This document shows, piece after piece, positions 44,229-55,580 of a stretch of 64,000 bases of DNA (its first letter is position 1; every line of letters starts with the position of its first letter). The notes under the pieces are model-generated. The model was given only the letters and a program-made list of their open reading frames with translations. It did not search any database and was not told where the DNA came from. This DNA comes from Spinacia oleracea (lineage: Eukaryota > Streptophyta > Magnoliopsida > Caryophyllales > Amaranthaceae), in contig NC_079487.1 in the NCBI RefSeq assembly GCF_020520425.1, positions 85,441,141 through 85,505,140 of the forward strand, read 5' to 3'. The position numbers were made by a program, and so were the translations under genes.

Positions 44229-45818
44229 ATGGAAACGATCGAAGAAAGACTAGCCTGGCTAGAAGGCAAGTCTGAGAGCTGGACCCGACTCGAGGAAATT
44301 GTGATTGGCCAAGCCAAAGAGATAGAAAGACTCGAGGGCGCGGTCGATGAGCTCATGCAAGAGAAAGAAGCGCTTCAGGAACAACTCAACTTTGTCCAGA
44401 AGCAAGCTGAAGATGCCCAAGACAAATGCGCGACACTGATGCGCGCTGCAAGGACTGACTCGAGTGGGGGTGGTGCGATGAAGATCAAACCTCCAAAACC
44501 TCGAGACTATAGTGGGGCTAGAGACTCGAAGGAAGTTGATAACTTCCTCTTCGACATGGAGCAGTATTTCAGAATTTTTCAACTGAGTGACAATCTAAAG
44601 GTGGATACCGCGACCATGCACTTGTCGGATGATGCGAAGCTGTGGTGGCGCACCAAGCACGCCGACATCGAAGAAGGGAAAATAAAGATAGACACCTGGG
44701 AGGAGTTCAAGAAGGAACTCAAAGATCAATTCTACCCCGAGAACACCGAGTTTGTTGCAAGAATGAAGCTACAGGAGATCCGCCACAAGGGCTCCATACG
44801 CGACTATGTGAAGGAATACTCGGCCTGCATGTTGGACATCCGAGACATGAATGAGAAAGATCGGTTGTTCAACTTTGTTCACGGGCTGCAAGAATGGGCG
44901 CAGCGCGAAGTATTGAGGGCGAAAGTGGACACGCTTTCGGCCGCTATGACTGCTGCAGAGCGATTGATGGACTACTCCGCGGGAAGGGGTCATCGCTCGG
45001 AAGAAGGAACAAGGGGGACGCCTACAAGCTCGGAGGGCCCGACTCCAAGCTCACCCAAGAGTGTGAGAAGTGACTCAAGGGTGTCGTCCAGCTCAGTCGG
45101 AGGATTCAAGAAAGGAAGTGGGGGAGGAGATTCACAGAAATCCTGGTCATCACCTTCCGTATCAACAAAGGAATCCAAGATCAACACGCCCTCGGGAAAC
45201 TTTAGTAGACTGAACTGTTTGCTATGTCGAGGCCCACACAAATGGTGGGAATGCAAACACAAAGGGGAGATCGACAACCTACAGAGGAAGTTGTCGGCCA
45301 TGTCCGTGGAGGAAACCCCAAAAGAGACAGAAGAAGAAGCATGCCATGAGGACGAAGAACCCCGCAGAATGAGTTCCGTCTACATGATGTATGCAATGGG
45401 GAAAGAGGGCCCGAAGACAAGAGAGGAATCCACAAACATGATGTACGTGGACCTCGTGGTAAATGGGAGGAATGCTCGAGCCATGGTAGACACTGGCGCC
45501 TCTCACAACTTTGTGACCGAAACAGAAGCCCGAAGATTGGGGTTAGTGCTCAAGAAAGGAGGCGGTAGCATGAAATCCGTCAACTCCAAAGCCAAGCCGA
45601 TTCTCGGTGTGGCAGAACAGGTGGAAGCAAAGTTGGGAGACTGGGAAGGAAAAATGAACTTCACTGCCGTCAACATGGACGACTTCAACCTTGTGCTTGG
45701 ATTGGAGTTCCTCCGCACCAGCAAAGCAGTTGTAATGCCTCACTTGAATTCTTTGCTTGTAGCAGGTGGACAAACTTGTCTAGTTCGAAGTACAGGTACC
45801 CCCACAAAGACAAAATAG
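44229..45818 (+). CDS. Gag-protease polyprotein of a Ty3/gypsy-like element
   Basis: A 529-aa intact ORF starting 46 bases after the primer site. An N-terminal coiled coil (residues ~1-65) precedes the retrotransposon gag domain (~90-240: FDMEQYFRIFQLSD, LWWRTKHADIE, WEEFKKELKDQFYPEN, SIRDYVKEYSACMLDI). A serine/glycine-rich linker (~250-325) leads to a CX2CX3HX4C zinc knuckle (C330, C333, H337, C342). An aspartic protease follows with the catalytic motif at D421 (MVDTGASHNFV) and the distal FNLVLGLEFL. It should form particles that package the element RNA. Polymerase and integrase must be supplied in trans. No stops or frameshifts, consistent with recent activity. Confidence 0.9.
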   Translation: METIEERLAWLEGKSESWTRLEEIVIGQAKEIERLEGAVDELMQEKEALQEQLNFVQKQAEDAQDKCATLMRAARTDSSGGGAMKIKPPKPRDYSGARDSKEVDNFLFDMEQYFRIFQLSDNLKVDTATMHLSDDAKLWWRTKHADIEEGKIKIDTWEEFKKELKDQFYPENTEFVARMKLQEIRHKGSIRDYVKEYSACMLDIRDMNEKDRLFNFVHGLQEWAQREVLRAKVDTLSAAMTAAERLMDYSAGRGHRSEEGTRGTPTSSEGPTPSSPKSVRSDSRVSSSSVGGFKKGSGGGDSQKSWSSPSVSTKESKINTPSGNFSRLNCLLCRGPHKWWECKHKGEIDNLQRKLSAMSVEETPKETEEEACHEDEEPRRMSSVYMMYAMGKEGPKTREESTNMMYVDLVVNGRNARAMVDTGASHNFVTETEARRLGLVLKKGGGSMKSVNSKAKPILGVAEQVEAKLGDWEGKMNFTAVNMDDFNLVLGLEFLRTSKAVVMPHLNSLLVAGGQTCLVRSTGTPTKTK

Positions 45819-46138
45819 AAGGGTCGATTCCTTTCGGCAATGCGAGTGATGGAGCCACTCAGAAAGGCGACATCTCAGATACCCCCTCGCATCAGAAACA
45901 AGAGACAAGATGCAAGCTCAAGCCAAACCGCTTCGAGCCAGAAACCAAAAACAAGGAAGACTTGGATTCACAAGACTCACCAGCCTACCGAGACACAACA
46001 AGATTCAAGAAGACTCCAGCAACCGCCATCAACCAACGGCGCAGAGAAGACTACAGAGTTTAGAATAGGAGCTTTTTCTTTCATCTTTTGTAACTCTTGT
46101 AAGTCGACGAGGGCGTCGACAGCTTAAGTGGGGGAGGA
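45819..46138 (+). other. 3' untranslated part and polypurine tract of the gag-only element
   Basis: A frame at 45840-46067 is open but compositionally poor and has no motif. The tract AAGTGGGGGAGGA (46126-46138) sits directly before the 3' LTR and would prime plus-strand synthesis. Confidence 0.75.
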
Positions 46139-46656
46139 TGTTAGAATCCAACCTTCCTTTACTTGTATTTCTCCTTTCTATTGCTTTCTAGGATCTTTCT
46201 AATAGTTTTCTAGGCTTTAGGAAGAATTATTATGTTACTGTAATTCCAGTGTTCACTGGGACAATTTAGCTAATTCAAAATAAACCTCTATGAGGGGTAT
46301 GAACCAATACCTCTCATCAGAAGTTGCCTTTGCTTAATTCATGTGTTGTTGCTAGCCTTTATAGATATTGTGCTGTCGCATGCTTTTAAGCTTTCCAAGA
46401 CCCATCAAAATCCCTTGCAAAACAGATACACTCTCGTCGTCGGTCCCGCTTGTGCCTGCTGTGCGCACACAAGCGCCCCGATCGACCCTCGACCCTCGCT
46501 CTTGTCGCTAATAGGCAAGAGTGCCCATTCTAAGGCAGACATCCGCTCGTGCCCCGAGCCTTGAGATTCACTTTCCGCACAAGGCTTGCGCCCTTGCCGT
46601 CCCATAGGCAAGAGCGCGCCGCACGGATCCGGTGTCAAAACACTCGGACCGTGACA
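46139..46656 (+). repeat. 3' LTR of the gag-only element
   Basis: 518 bp, reading the same as the 5' LTR at every base I compared. Confidence 0.92.
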
Positions 46657-48240
46657 CACGGGCAAGGCTCGCGGCTGGGCGTCGAGCAAGAGAGAGCACC
46701 GAGTGTGCGAGGTGGAATGGCGTCGAGGGGAACAAACAACAGCAGCAACAACAACACTCGGCAAAGGCACGAGTGTTGTGCGGGGATGCAACGACGAAGC
46801 TAGACAACAACACGGGAGAGGGCCACGAGTGTTGTGCAACGAGGGGCAAGGCACACGCAAGAAGTGCTCGGCTGGGCACGAGTGAGGGTGAAGGCAGCAG
46901 CGACGAGCAAGGCTCGGGGCTGGGCTGTGCACGGACGAGAGCAAAAGAGAGAGGAGAGAAAAGTGAAGTACTGCAGCAGGAATTTAGAATGCTCATAACT
47001 TCCGATCTATAACTCGGAATTGATCGATTCTTAAAGGCAAAGTTCAAGAACTTTTCGAGATCTACAACTTTGAAGAAGAAACCTTTTTCTGAAAACGAAC
47101 GGAAGTAGGAGAAAAACAGCCAAACATAAGTTCGACGAAAGAAAGAAGAATGTAGGGTTAGGGTTTTATTTTTAGGTTTAATGAATAATAGGGAGAAATT
47201 TTGAGGGTGAGCACCTATATTTATAGGCTTAGGAACTCAAAGATGGGCTAGGCTTTAGGATTCCCTTTCGGGCTTCATTAAATATAGGATGGGCTTGTTT
47301 AATTTGTTTGGACTTGAACTCGGAATTGAATTGGGCTAGATTCATTTAAAATCATTTTACTTTTGAAACCCAATTAAATTCCCAACATTAAATAATAAAT
47401 TCGTTTGGTAATAATTAAACTAATAAATATTCCAATTAAATAAAATACATTTAATTGACATTTAAATGCGTTTTAAATTCTAAAAATCATAAAAATACTT
47501 TATAAATATAATAAAATATATTTATAAAATACAGAAAAATACGAGGTACACAAGGCCTCAATCGCCTAGCTACACACGCACAAGCCCACAACAGCGCGCA
47601 CAAGGCAACACAGCCGTGGGCCGTGGGCCTCGCTGCTTGCTTGCTGCCATCGCTGCAGTCCGCGCGAGCCCAGCCGCAGCATGCGGGCCTTGCTCCCGCG
47701 CTGGCGAGCTGTTGGCTCGTTGGGCCTTGCGTGCTTGCGCGCTTGGCTCGACGGGCCGGCATCCTTTCCTTGCTCGTATCCGCGTCAAATGCCTTACGGC
47801 TATTGTTTATCATATAGTACTTGACGAATCACCGTTGTACGTTACGATTTTTCGTTTCGCCTAGCTTATGAATATTCGCGATACGATATACGATTCCGAT
47901 CAAACGTCATATCTATATTTATGTTTTTCCGAACTAATTCCCGAAAAGCTATTAAATGAATTTCCGATTCATTTAATCCGATGATTTGTTACATGTCATT
48001 GGTGTGACCTTATAGGTTCAGTCAAGAGTAAGCTGTGAGCCAAATATAGATTAGAACTCACTGATCGAAATCATTGCTCCAGCTAGCTGTTCCGATCACT
48101 TGATCTCACTGAATTAATTATTCTTAATTAATCTGAACCTTGGTATTAGACTAATGCACCTTGGGTGAAGGACACATTTGCTTCACAACCGTGCGCTTGT
48201 TGTAGGCTTGGGCGCCAAGTCTACTTGTGCGGCAAGTAAC

Positions 48241-49689
48241 TGTTAGGTTATGATACATATAAAGCATATATATTTCATGCGGAAAAACCATAAAGCCAAA
48301 ATCCAAATTAATTGCCACATAACAATTAGCATAATTTAGGATGCATACATTTGTAGCGTGCCCTCCCTAGCTGCTCCCGAACCGAACAAGAACAACTTTA
48401 GGACTCCAAGTGTAGTCCCTCCGTAGATAGTCCACAGCACGTTCGGATCCGCCTTAGATTTAATTAACTAGAATTCAACCTAAGGTTTTAAGTTATTCGA
48501 ATATAATTTGTGGCAAATTATTAACTTTAGTTTTAACCTTAAAACTATATGAATACTTGAATTGGGTGATTATAAATTGTGAATGCCATCACCTATTTAT
48601 AGGGTTGGATTATTGGAACTAGAAGCCTACTAGGTTTCAATTAATCTAATCCTATTAGAATTAAACATTAATTAAAACTATTAAGTTAATTTTAAATTTA
48701 ACAACTAACTCTAGTAGCTTTAGGAAATTAATCTTTAACCTAATCCTAATTGCTTAAGGATTCGATGCATGCACGAACTCAACGCACACACGCACGCACA
48801 ACCCACAAGGGGCGCTGGGCGCGCGCGCGCGCGGAGAAGGCTCGGCCCAGCAGCGCTGCAGCCCACGAGTGGGCGTGCCAGCCTGCTGGCCTCGCTTGGG
48901 CCTGGCCTTGCGCTTTGCTGGGAAGGGCCTTGCGATGCTGGCGGGCTGCCTTGATGCCTTGCGCGCATGGGCATGCTAGGCGCAGGCCTGGCTTCGTGCT
49001 GGGCCTTGCGTCTAGCAAGCTCGTCCGATGTTTATTTCGTACGACGCGCTTCCGATTAATTTTCCGATTCCGGAATTCATTTCCGATTCGAACAATATTT
49101 AATATTTTCGATTCCAGAATTAATTTCCGTTTCGAACAAATATTTAATATTTCCGATTCCGGAAATATTTTTCGATTCCAATAATATTTCCGATTCCGAC
49201 AATATTTCCGTTTCCGGCAATATTTTCGATTCCGACGATATTTCCATTTCCGATAATATTTTCCGATACGTACCATGTTTCCGTTTCCGGCAACATCTAC
49301 GACTTCGATAATATTTATATTTTCCATACGATCCATATTTCCGTTTCCGGCAATATCATCGTTTCCGGAGTATACATAATTTGCCTTTTGACGATTTCAG
49401 CTCCCACCGGAACCGAGATCTGTCGATTCCGAATATCCATAAATGGAGTATTTAATTCACTTAAATACTTGATCCGTTCACGTACTATTTGTGTGACCCT
49501 ACGGGTTCAGTCAAGAGTAAGCTGTGGATTAATATTATTAATTCCACTTGAACTGAAGCGGCCTCTAGCTAGGCATACAGTACACTTGATCTCACTGAAT
49601 TATTAACTTGTATAATTAATTAATACCGAACCGCATTTATTAGACTTATCATTGAATGCATACTTGGACCAAGGGAATTATTTCCTTCA
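48241..49689 (-). repeat. 3' LTR of nested copia element 1
   Basis: + strand TGTTAGG to TTCCTTCA, followed by the reverse of the polypurine tract (GTCTCCCACTTG), so this is the 3' LTR of a minus-strand element. 1,449 bp. Only 85 bp of its interior (49690-49774) is in view before element 2 interrupts it. Confidence 0.8.
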
Positions 49690-49774
49690 GTCTCCCACTT
49701 GTCCTTAGGGACAAGTGTGCATCTCCTAATTCCTTTGTCGCTTGATGCTTGCTCATGAACATAAGGTAAGAGTT

Positions 49775-51158
49775 TGTTAGGTTATGATACATATGACAAA
49801 ACATAAATCATGCGGAAAACCTTAATGCCAAGAAACATATTATTTACACATAATCATTTAGCATAATTCAGATGCATACACTTTGTAGCGTGCCCTCCTT
49901 AGCTGCGCCCGAACCGAACAAGAACAAGTCTTTAGGACTCCAAGTGTCGTCCCTCCGTAGATAGTCCACGGCACGTCCGGATCCGCCTTAAGCTTGACCA
50001 ACTAGAATCGCCCTTAAGGTTCTAAGAATTTCGGCTAAATAGGTTGCAAGTGTTTGGATGATTTTTGCTTCAAAATCTTACCTCTGAATACTTCAATGTT
50101 GTGTATAACTTTGTGACCCTAGGCCCCTATTTATAGAGTTATGGAAAAGGACTTATAATCCTATTAGAATACTAAGTTAGTTTAATTAGAATCTTGCTAG
50201 GACTCTATTAAATAAACTTTATCTATTAGGATTAGGATTTAATCATATATCGAATCCCGATAGCTTTAAGAATCGTATAGCACGCACACGAGCATCGCAC
50301 GAGGACTGCACACCCGCGCGCAGGCCTTGCGTTCCACGCTGAGAGCACATCGCCTCGGCCCATGCTCGCTGCCTGTGATCCGCGCGCGCGCCCAAGGCCT
50401 TGGCTGGGCCTGGTCGAGGCTTGGCGTGTGTTGGTGATGCGTGTGGCTTGCTGGGCGATGGCCTGGCTTCGTGCTGGGCCTTCGTCTAGCGAGCCTCGTC
50501 CGATGCTAATTCGTACTATACGCTTCCGATTAAATTCCCGATTCCGGAATTCATTTCCGATACGAACAATATTTAATATTTCCGATTCCGGAATTAATTT
50601 CCGTTTCGAACAAATATTTAATATTTTCGTTTCCGGAATTATTTTCCGATTTCGATAATGTTTCCGATTCTGACAATATTTCCGTTTCCTGCAATATTTC
50701 CGATTCCGGCAATATTTCCATTTCTAATAATGTTTTCCGATACGTACCATGTTTCCGTTTCCGGCAACATCTACGACTTGGATAATATTTATATTTCCGA
50801 TACGATCCATATTTCCGTTTCCGGTAATATCATCGTTTCCGGAGTATTCATTTCTTGCTTTTGACGATCTCAGCTCCCACTGAAACCAAGATCCGTCGAT
50901 TCCAAATATCCATAGATGGAGTATTTAATGCCATTAAATACTTGATCCGTTTACGTACTATTTATGTGACCCTACGGGTTCAGTCAAGAGTAAGCTGTGG
51001 ATTAATATCATTAATTCCACTTGAATTGAAGTGGCCTCTAGCTAGGCTTTCAACTCACTTGATCTCACTGAATTATTAACTTGTTTAATTAATACTGAAC
51101 CGCATTTATTAGACTTAACATTAAATGCATACTTGGACCAAGGGCATTATTTCCTTCA
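49775..51158 (-). repeat. 3' LTR of nested copia element 2
   Basis: TGTTAGG to TTCCTTCA, 1,384 bp, followed by GTCTCCCACTTG. It is inserted in the 3' end of element 1 at AAGGTAAGAGTT. Confidence 0.83.
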
Positions 51159-51942
51159 GTCTCCCACTTGTGCTTAGGGACAAGTGTGCATTTCCTAATT
51201 CCTTTGTCGCTCGATGCATGCTCTTGAACTTAAGGTAAGAGTTGTCATCCTTATTACGTCCAGAGGTGTTTCTCGGTTTCAGAGTTCAACTGATCAAATA
51301 AACAGATAATCATAGCCTATGATCCATCTGAGCACGGCCATGCATTTTACAATTTCTAGCTCTCCGAGTGGCCTTGTACAACTTTTAGCATCTCATCCCG
51401 ATTTATGGGAGGAAAATCCAAATCTTGCGATCTTGAGATTAGACTTCGTTTGATAGGTGATTACCTGAGCGTTGCCTTTATAGCCTCCTTTTACGATGTG
51501 ACGGTTGGTCAACGTCAAAGTAATCTCAAATCACTTAGGTATTGAGGATTTAGTGTCTAATAATTTAATGAAATTTACTTATGACAGATTTTCATCTCTT
51601 ACAGTAAAGTTTCATAGGTCTGTCCGATACTAGTCTTCCCAAAGTAAGTATCTATGCAAATGATTACGACATTGCCATGTTCTCATAGTTCAAGAAACAG
51701 AACTACTAGTCATCTTGCATTCTAGTCGTCTAACGTTTTCTATGCGTCCATCTTTATAGAAAACTCCGACCAGGGACCATTTTCAACTTTTGACATTCAA
51801 GTTCACTTGATAGACATTTCTTAGTCACAGGACTGGTCCTGACAGTCTATCTTGAATATATCGTCAAATTGAAGGGACTCATCATTTAATAGTAAACCAA
51901 GATTAAATGGAATATGAAAATACATTTCATATATGATAAATG
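51159..51942 (-). mobile_element. Interior 3' part of nested copia element 2
   Basis: Non-coding sequence between pol and the 3' LTR, collinear with 53309-54100 of element 3. It is interrupted at 51942 by element 3 (duplication AAATG) and resumes at 62316. Confidence 0.75.
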
Positions 51943-53308
51943 TGTTAGGTTATGATACATATGACAATTCATAAATCATGTGGAAACAACCATTAAGCCA
52001 GGAATACATATTATTTACACATAATCATATAGCATAGTTTAGAAGCATACTCTTTGTTGCGTGCCTTCCCTAGCTGCGCCCGAACCGAACAAGAACAAGT
52101 CTTTAGGACTCCAAGTGTCGTCCCTCCGTAGATAGTCCACAGCACGTCCGGATCCGCCTTAAGATTGACCAACTAGAATCGCCCTTAAGGTACTAATGAT
52201 TTCGGCACTTTTAGGCAAGGTATGTGACTGAATTTTTCTCTCAAAAACTCACTTTGAATACTTGAAAACTCGTTATAAATTGTGAACCCAGGCCACATAT
52301 TTATAGGGGTATGGAAAGAGAATTGGAATCCTACTAGGATACGAATTAATTAAATTAGAATCCTAGTGGAACTCTTATTTAATTAATTTATCTTTTAGGA
52401 TTAGGAATTTAATCATTAAACAAATTCTATACGCTTTAGGATTCGAGTAACACACTTCGAGTAATACGCTAGCACCGCACGCAGGCCTTGCGGCCCACGC
52501 ACAACGCCAGCCCACTCGTCGCAGCCCCGCGCGCGCGCCCAAGCTTCGGCTGGGCCTGGCTTTTGCGCTGGGCCTGGTCGCATGCTTGGCGTGTGGTTGT
52601 TGCGCTCGGCTTTCTGGGCGATGGCCCGGCTTCGTACTGGGCCTTCGTCTGGCAGGCCTCGTCCGATGCTAATTCGTACGATGCGCTTCCGATTAAATTC
52701 TCGATTCCGGAATTCATTTCCGATACGAACAATATTTAATATTTCCGATTCCGGAATTAATTTCCGTTTCGAACAAATATTTAATATTTCCGTTTCCGGA
52801 ATTATTTTCCGATTCCGATAATATTTCTGATTCAGACAATATTTCCGTTTCCGGCAATATTTCCGATTCCGGCAATATTTCTATTTCCGATAATATTTTC
52901 CTATACGTACCATGTTTCCGTTTCCGGCAACATCTACGACTTGGATAATATTTATATTTCCGATACGATCCATATTTCCGTTTCCGGCAATATCATCGTT
53001 TCCGGAGTATTCATTTCTTGCCTGTGACGATCTCAGCTCCCACTGGAACCAAGATCCGTCGATTCCGAATATCCATAGATGCCATTAAATACTTGATCCG
53101 TTTACGTACTATTTGTGTGACCCTACGGGTTCAGTCAAGAGTAAGCTGTGGATTAATATCATTAATTCCACTTGAACTGAAGCGGCCTCTAGCTAGGCAT
53201 TCAGCTCACTTGATCTCACTGAATTATTAACTTGTTAATTAATACTGAACCGCATTTATTAGACTTAACATAGAATGCATACTTGGACCAAGGGCATTAT
53301 TTCCTTCA
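51943..53308 (-). repeat. 3' LTR of element 3
   Basis: 1,366 bp. GC-rich block at 52480-52680 and TTCCG/AATATT array at 52690-53010. Preceded in the sense direction by the polypurine tract AAGTGGGAGA (53310-53319). Confidence 0.9.
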
Positions 53309-53309
53309 G

Positions 53310-54173
53310 TCTCCCACTTGTCCTTAGGGACAAGTGTGCATTTCCTAATTCCTTTGTTGCTCGATGCTTGCTCTTGAACATAAGGTAAGAGTTGTCATCC
53401 TTATTATGTCCAGAGGTGTTCCTCGGTTTCAGAGTTCAACTGATCAAATAAACAGATAATCATAGCCTATGATTCATCCGAGCACGGCCATGCATTTCAC
53501 AGTTTCTAGCTCTCCGAGTGGCCTTGTACAACTTTTAAGCATCTCATCCCGATTTATGGGAGGACAATCCCAATCTTGCGATCTTGAGATTAGACTTCGT
53601 TTGATAGGTGATTACCTGAGCGTTGCCTTTATAGCCTCCATTTACGGTGCGACGGTTGGTCAACGTCAAAGCAACCAGTTCTCAAACAAGTAATCTCAAA
53701 TCACTCAGGTATTGAGGATTTAGTGTCTAATAATTTTAATGAAATTTACTTATGACAGATTTTCATTTCTTACAGTAAAGTTTCATAGGTCTTGTCCGAT
53801 ACTAGTCTTCCCAAAGTAAGTATCTATGCAAATGATTATGACATTGCCATGTCCACATAGTTCAAGAAACAGAACTACTAGTCATCTTGCATTCTAGTCG
53901 TCTAACATTTTCTATGCGTCCAATTTTATAGAAAACTCCGACTAGGGACCATTTTCAACCTTTGACATTCAAGTTCACTTGATAGACATTTCTTAGTCAC
54001 AGGACTGGTCCTGACAGTCTATCTTGAATATATCGTCAAATTGAAGGGACTCATCATTTAATAAACCACAAATTAAATGGAAAAATGAATTCCTTTCATT
54101 TATTGTGAATGATTAACCAATAATGTTTTACAAAGATTTAAACTCTAAAACTTTATAACATTAAACAGAGACA
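53310..54173 (-). other. 3' untranslated region of element 3 with polypurine tract
   Basis: About 860 bp between the pol stop codon and the 3' LTR, ending in AAGTGGGAGA. A 74-codon frame on the plus strand (53469-53693) recurs in other copies but is a shadow with no motif. Confidence 0.7.
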
Positions 54174-55580
54174 TCAAAGCCATTCTCCAATATGCTTGAT
54201 TCCCATAGCTGCAGTGTGCGAGTTGTGCTTCGCCTGCGGCAGAGGTTTTGTCAATGGATCTGATATGTTGTCATCAGTTCCAATTTTGCTTATCTCGACT
54301 TCTTTTCTTTCAACGAACTCTCGTAGAAGGTGAAATCTACGAAGTACATGCTTGACTCTCTGGTGGTGTCTAGGCTCCTTTGCCTGTGCAATAGCTCCGT
54401 TATTATCACAATACAGGGCTATTGGTCCTTTGATGGAGGGGACTACACCAAGTTCACCTATGAACTTCCTTAGCCATATAGCTTCCTTTGCTGCTTCATG
54501 TGCAGCAATGTACTCCGCTTCAGTTGTAGAATCCGCAATGGTGCTTTGCTTAGCACTTTTCCAGCTTACTGCTCCTCCGTTGAGGCAGAAGACAAACCCA
54601 GACTGTGATCTGAAATCATCTTTGTCGGTTTGGAAACTTGCGTCCGTATAGCCTTTAACAATTAATTCATCATCTCCACCATAGACCAGGAAGTCATCTT
54701 TGTGCATTTTCAGGTACTTCAGAATATTCTTGGCAGCAGTCCAATGCGCCTCTCCTGGGTCTGACTGGTATCTGCTCGTAGCACTGAGTGCGTACGCAAC
54801 ATCCGGGCGTGTACATATCATAGCATACATTATTGAACCAATCAATGATGCATATGGAATCCCATTCATTCGTCTACGCTCATCAAGTGTTTTTGGGCAC
54901 TGAGTCTTGCTTAGAGTCATTCCATGAGACATGGGTAGGTAGCCTCGCTTGGAGTCCGCCATCTTGAACCTATCAAGCACTTTATTGATATAAGTGCTTT
55001 GACTAAGTCCAATCATCCTTTTAGATCTATCTCTGTAAATCTTGATGCCCAATATGTACTGTGCTTCTCCTAGATCTTTCATCGAAAAACATTTCCCAAG
55101 CCAAATCTTGACAGAGTTCAACATAGGAATGTCATTTCCGATAAGTAATATGTCGTCGACATATAATACTAGGAAAGCAACTTTGCTCCCACTGACGTTC
55201 TTGTATACACAAGATTCGTCTGCGTTCTTGATGAAACCAAAGTCACTGACTGCTTCATCAAAACGTATATTCCAGCTCCTGGATGCCTGCTTCAATCCGT
55301 AGATTGACTTCTTTAGCTTGCATACCTTTTTAGCATTCTTTGGATCCTCAAAACCTTCAGGCTGTGTCATAAACACAGTTTCTGTTAAAACGCCGTTTAA
55401 GAAAGCAGTTTTGACATCCATCTGCCATATTTCGTAATCGTAATATGCAGCGATTGCTAACATTATCCGAATAGACTTTAGCATTGCAACTGGTGAAAAG
55501 GTTTCATCGTAATCCACACCGTGGACTTGCCTGTAACCTTTTGCAACCAATCTAGCTTTGAAAACTTTCAAGTTTCCCAT
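54174..55580 (-). CDS. Copia pol, reverse transcriptase and RNase H part
   Basis: A 468-codon open frame. The RT starts at RLVAKGYRQVHGVDYDETFS, with WQMDVKTAFLNG and the catalytic YVDDILLIGND. The distal RT block is MKDLGEAQYILGIKIYRDRS. RNase H follows with YTDASFQ, DSTTEAEYIAAHEA and LYCDNNGAIAQA, ending HIGEWL. It is separated from the upstream pol frame by one extra base in a run of G near 55570-55575, so the ATG at 55580 is an artefact of the frameshift and not a true start. Catalytic residues are intact. Confidence 0.88.
   Translation of the reverse strand: MGNLKVFKARLVAKGYRQVHGVDYDETFSPVAMLKSIRIMLAIAAYYDYEIWQMDVKTAFLNGVLTETVFMTQPEGFEDPKNAKKVCKLKKSIYGLKQASRSWNIRFDEAVSDFGFIKNADESCVYKNVSGSKVAFLVLYVDDILLIGNDIPMLNSVKIWLGKCFSMKDLGEAQYILGIKIYRDRSKRMIGLSQSTYINKVLDRFKMADSKRGYLPMSHGMTLSKTQCPKTLDERRRMNGIPYASLIGSIMYAMICTRPDVAYALSATSRYQSDPGEAHWTAAKNILKYLKMHKDDFLVYGGDDELIVKGYTDASFQTDKDDFRSQSGFVFCLNGGAVSWKSAKQSTIADSTTEAEYIAAHEAAKEAIWLRKFIGELGVVPSIKGPIALYCDNNGAIAQAKEPRHHQRVKHVLRRFHLLREFVERKEVEISKIGTDDNISDPLTKPLPQAKHNSHTAAMGIKHIGEWL

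Larger units (their letters stand above)
43651..46656 (+). mobile_element. Complete non-autonomous gag-protease LTR retrotransposon (TR-GAG type), 3,006 bp
   Basis: Two 518-bp LTRs (43651-44168, 46139-46656) read identically by eye. There is a 5-bp target duplication CACGG (43646-43650, 46657-46661), a primer binding site two bases after the 5' LTR, a polypurine tract just before the 3' LTR and one intact 529-aa gag-protease ORF. No reverse transcriptase, RNase H or integrase is present. This fits the class described in plants as TR-GAG, which must borrow polymerase and integrase from an autonomous relative. Identical LTRs indicate a very recent insertion. Confidence 0.92.
41458..47550 (-). 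repeat. Gypsy-type solo LTR (~3.1 kb without the nested element)
   Basis: On the + strand it begins TGTAACACCC and ends GAGGTACA, with a perfect 5-bp duplication CAAGG at 41453-41457 and 47551-47555. TGTTACA at the sense-strand 3' end and a 2-4 kb LTR are typical of plant chromoviruses (Tekay/Del-like), and that lineage assignment is inference. A minus-strand TATAAATATAGG box lies near 47212-47223. No coding sequence of its own is seen. It holds the complete element 43651-46656. Confidence 0.7.
41049..48185 (-). repeat. Copia-related LTR of a second subfamily, interrupted by a gypsy LTR
   Basis: On the + strand it starts TGTAGGGGAATACAG and ends TTTGCTTCA. The parts 41049-41457 and 47556-48185 total about 1.04 kb. 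The right part shares GTTCAGTCAAGAGTAAGCTG and TTGATCTCACTGAATTA with the first family but lacks its TTCCG array. TG/CA ends are clear. I could not match flanking 5-mers (CAGCT versus CAACC), so solo LTR versus truncated element is open. Confidence 0.6.

Noticed and set aside
45214..45260. Unusual CX2CX3HX4C zinc knuckle in the gag-only element
   Set aside because: The shortened spacing is common in plant Ty3/gypsy gag proteins, so it is not a novelty.
46405..47047. Serine/cysteine-rich open frames on both strands right of the gag-only element
   Set aside because: They span the LTR boundary and the CG-rich host LTR, and no frame has a recognisable domain.
41049..48185. A clear target duplication for the second-subfamily LTR
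   Set aside because: The flanking pentamers CAGCT and CAACC differ. I do not claim one.
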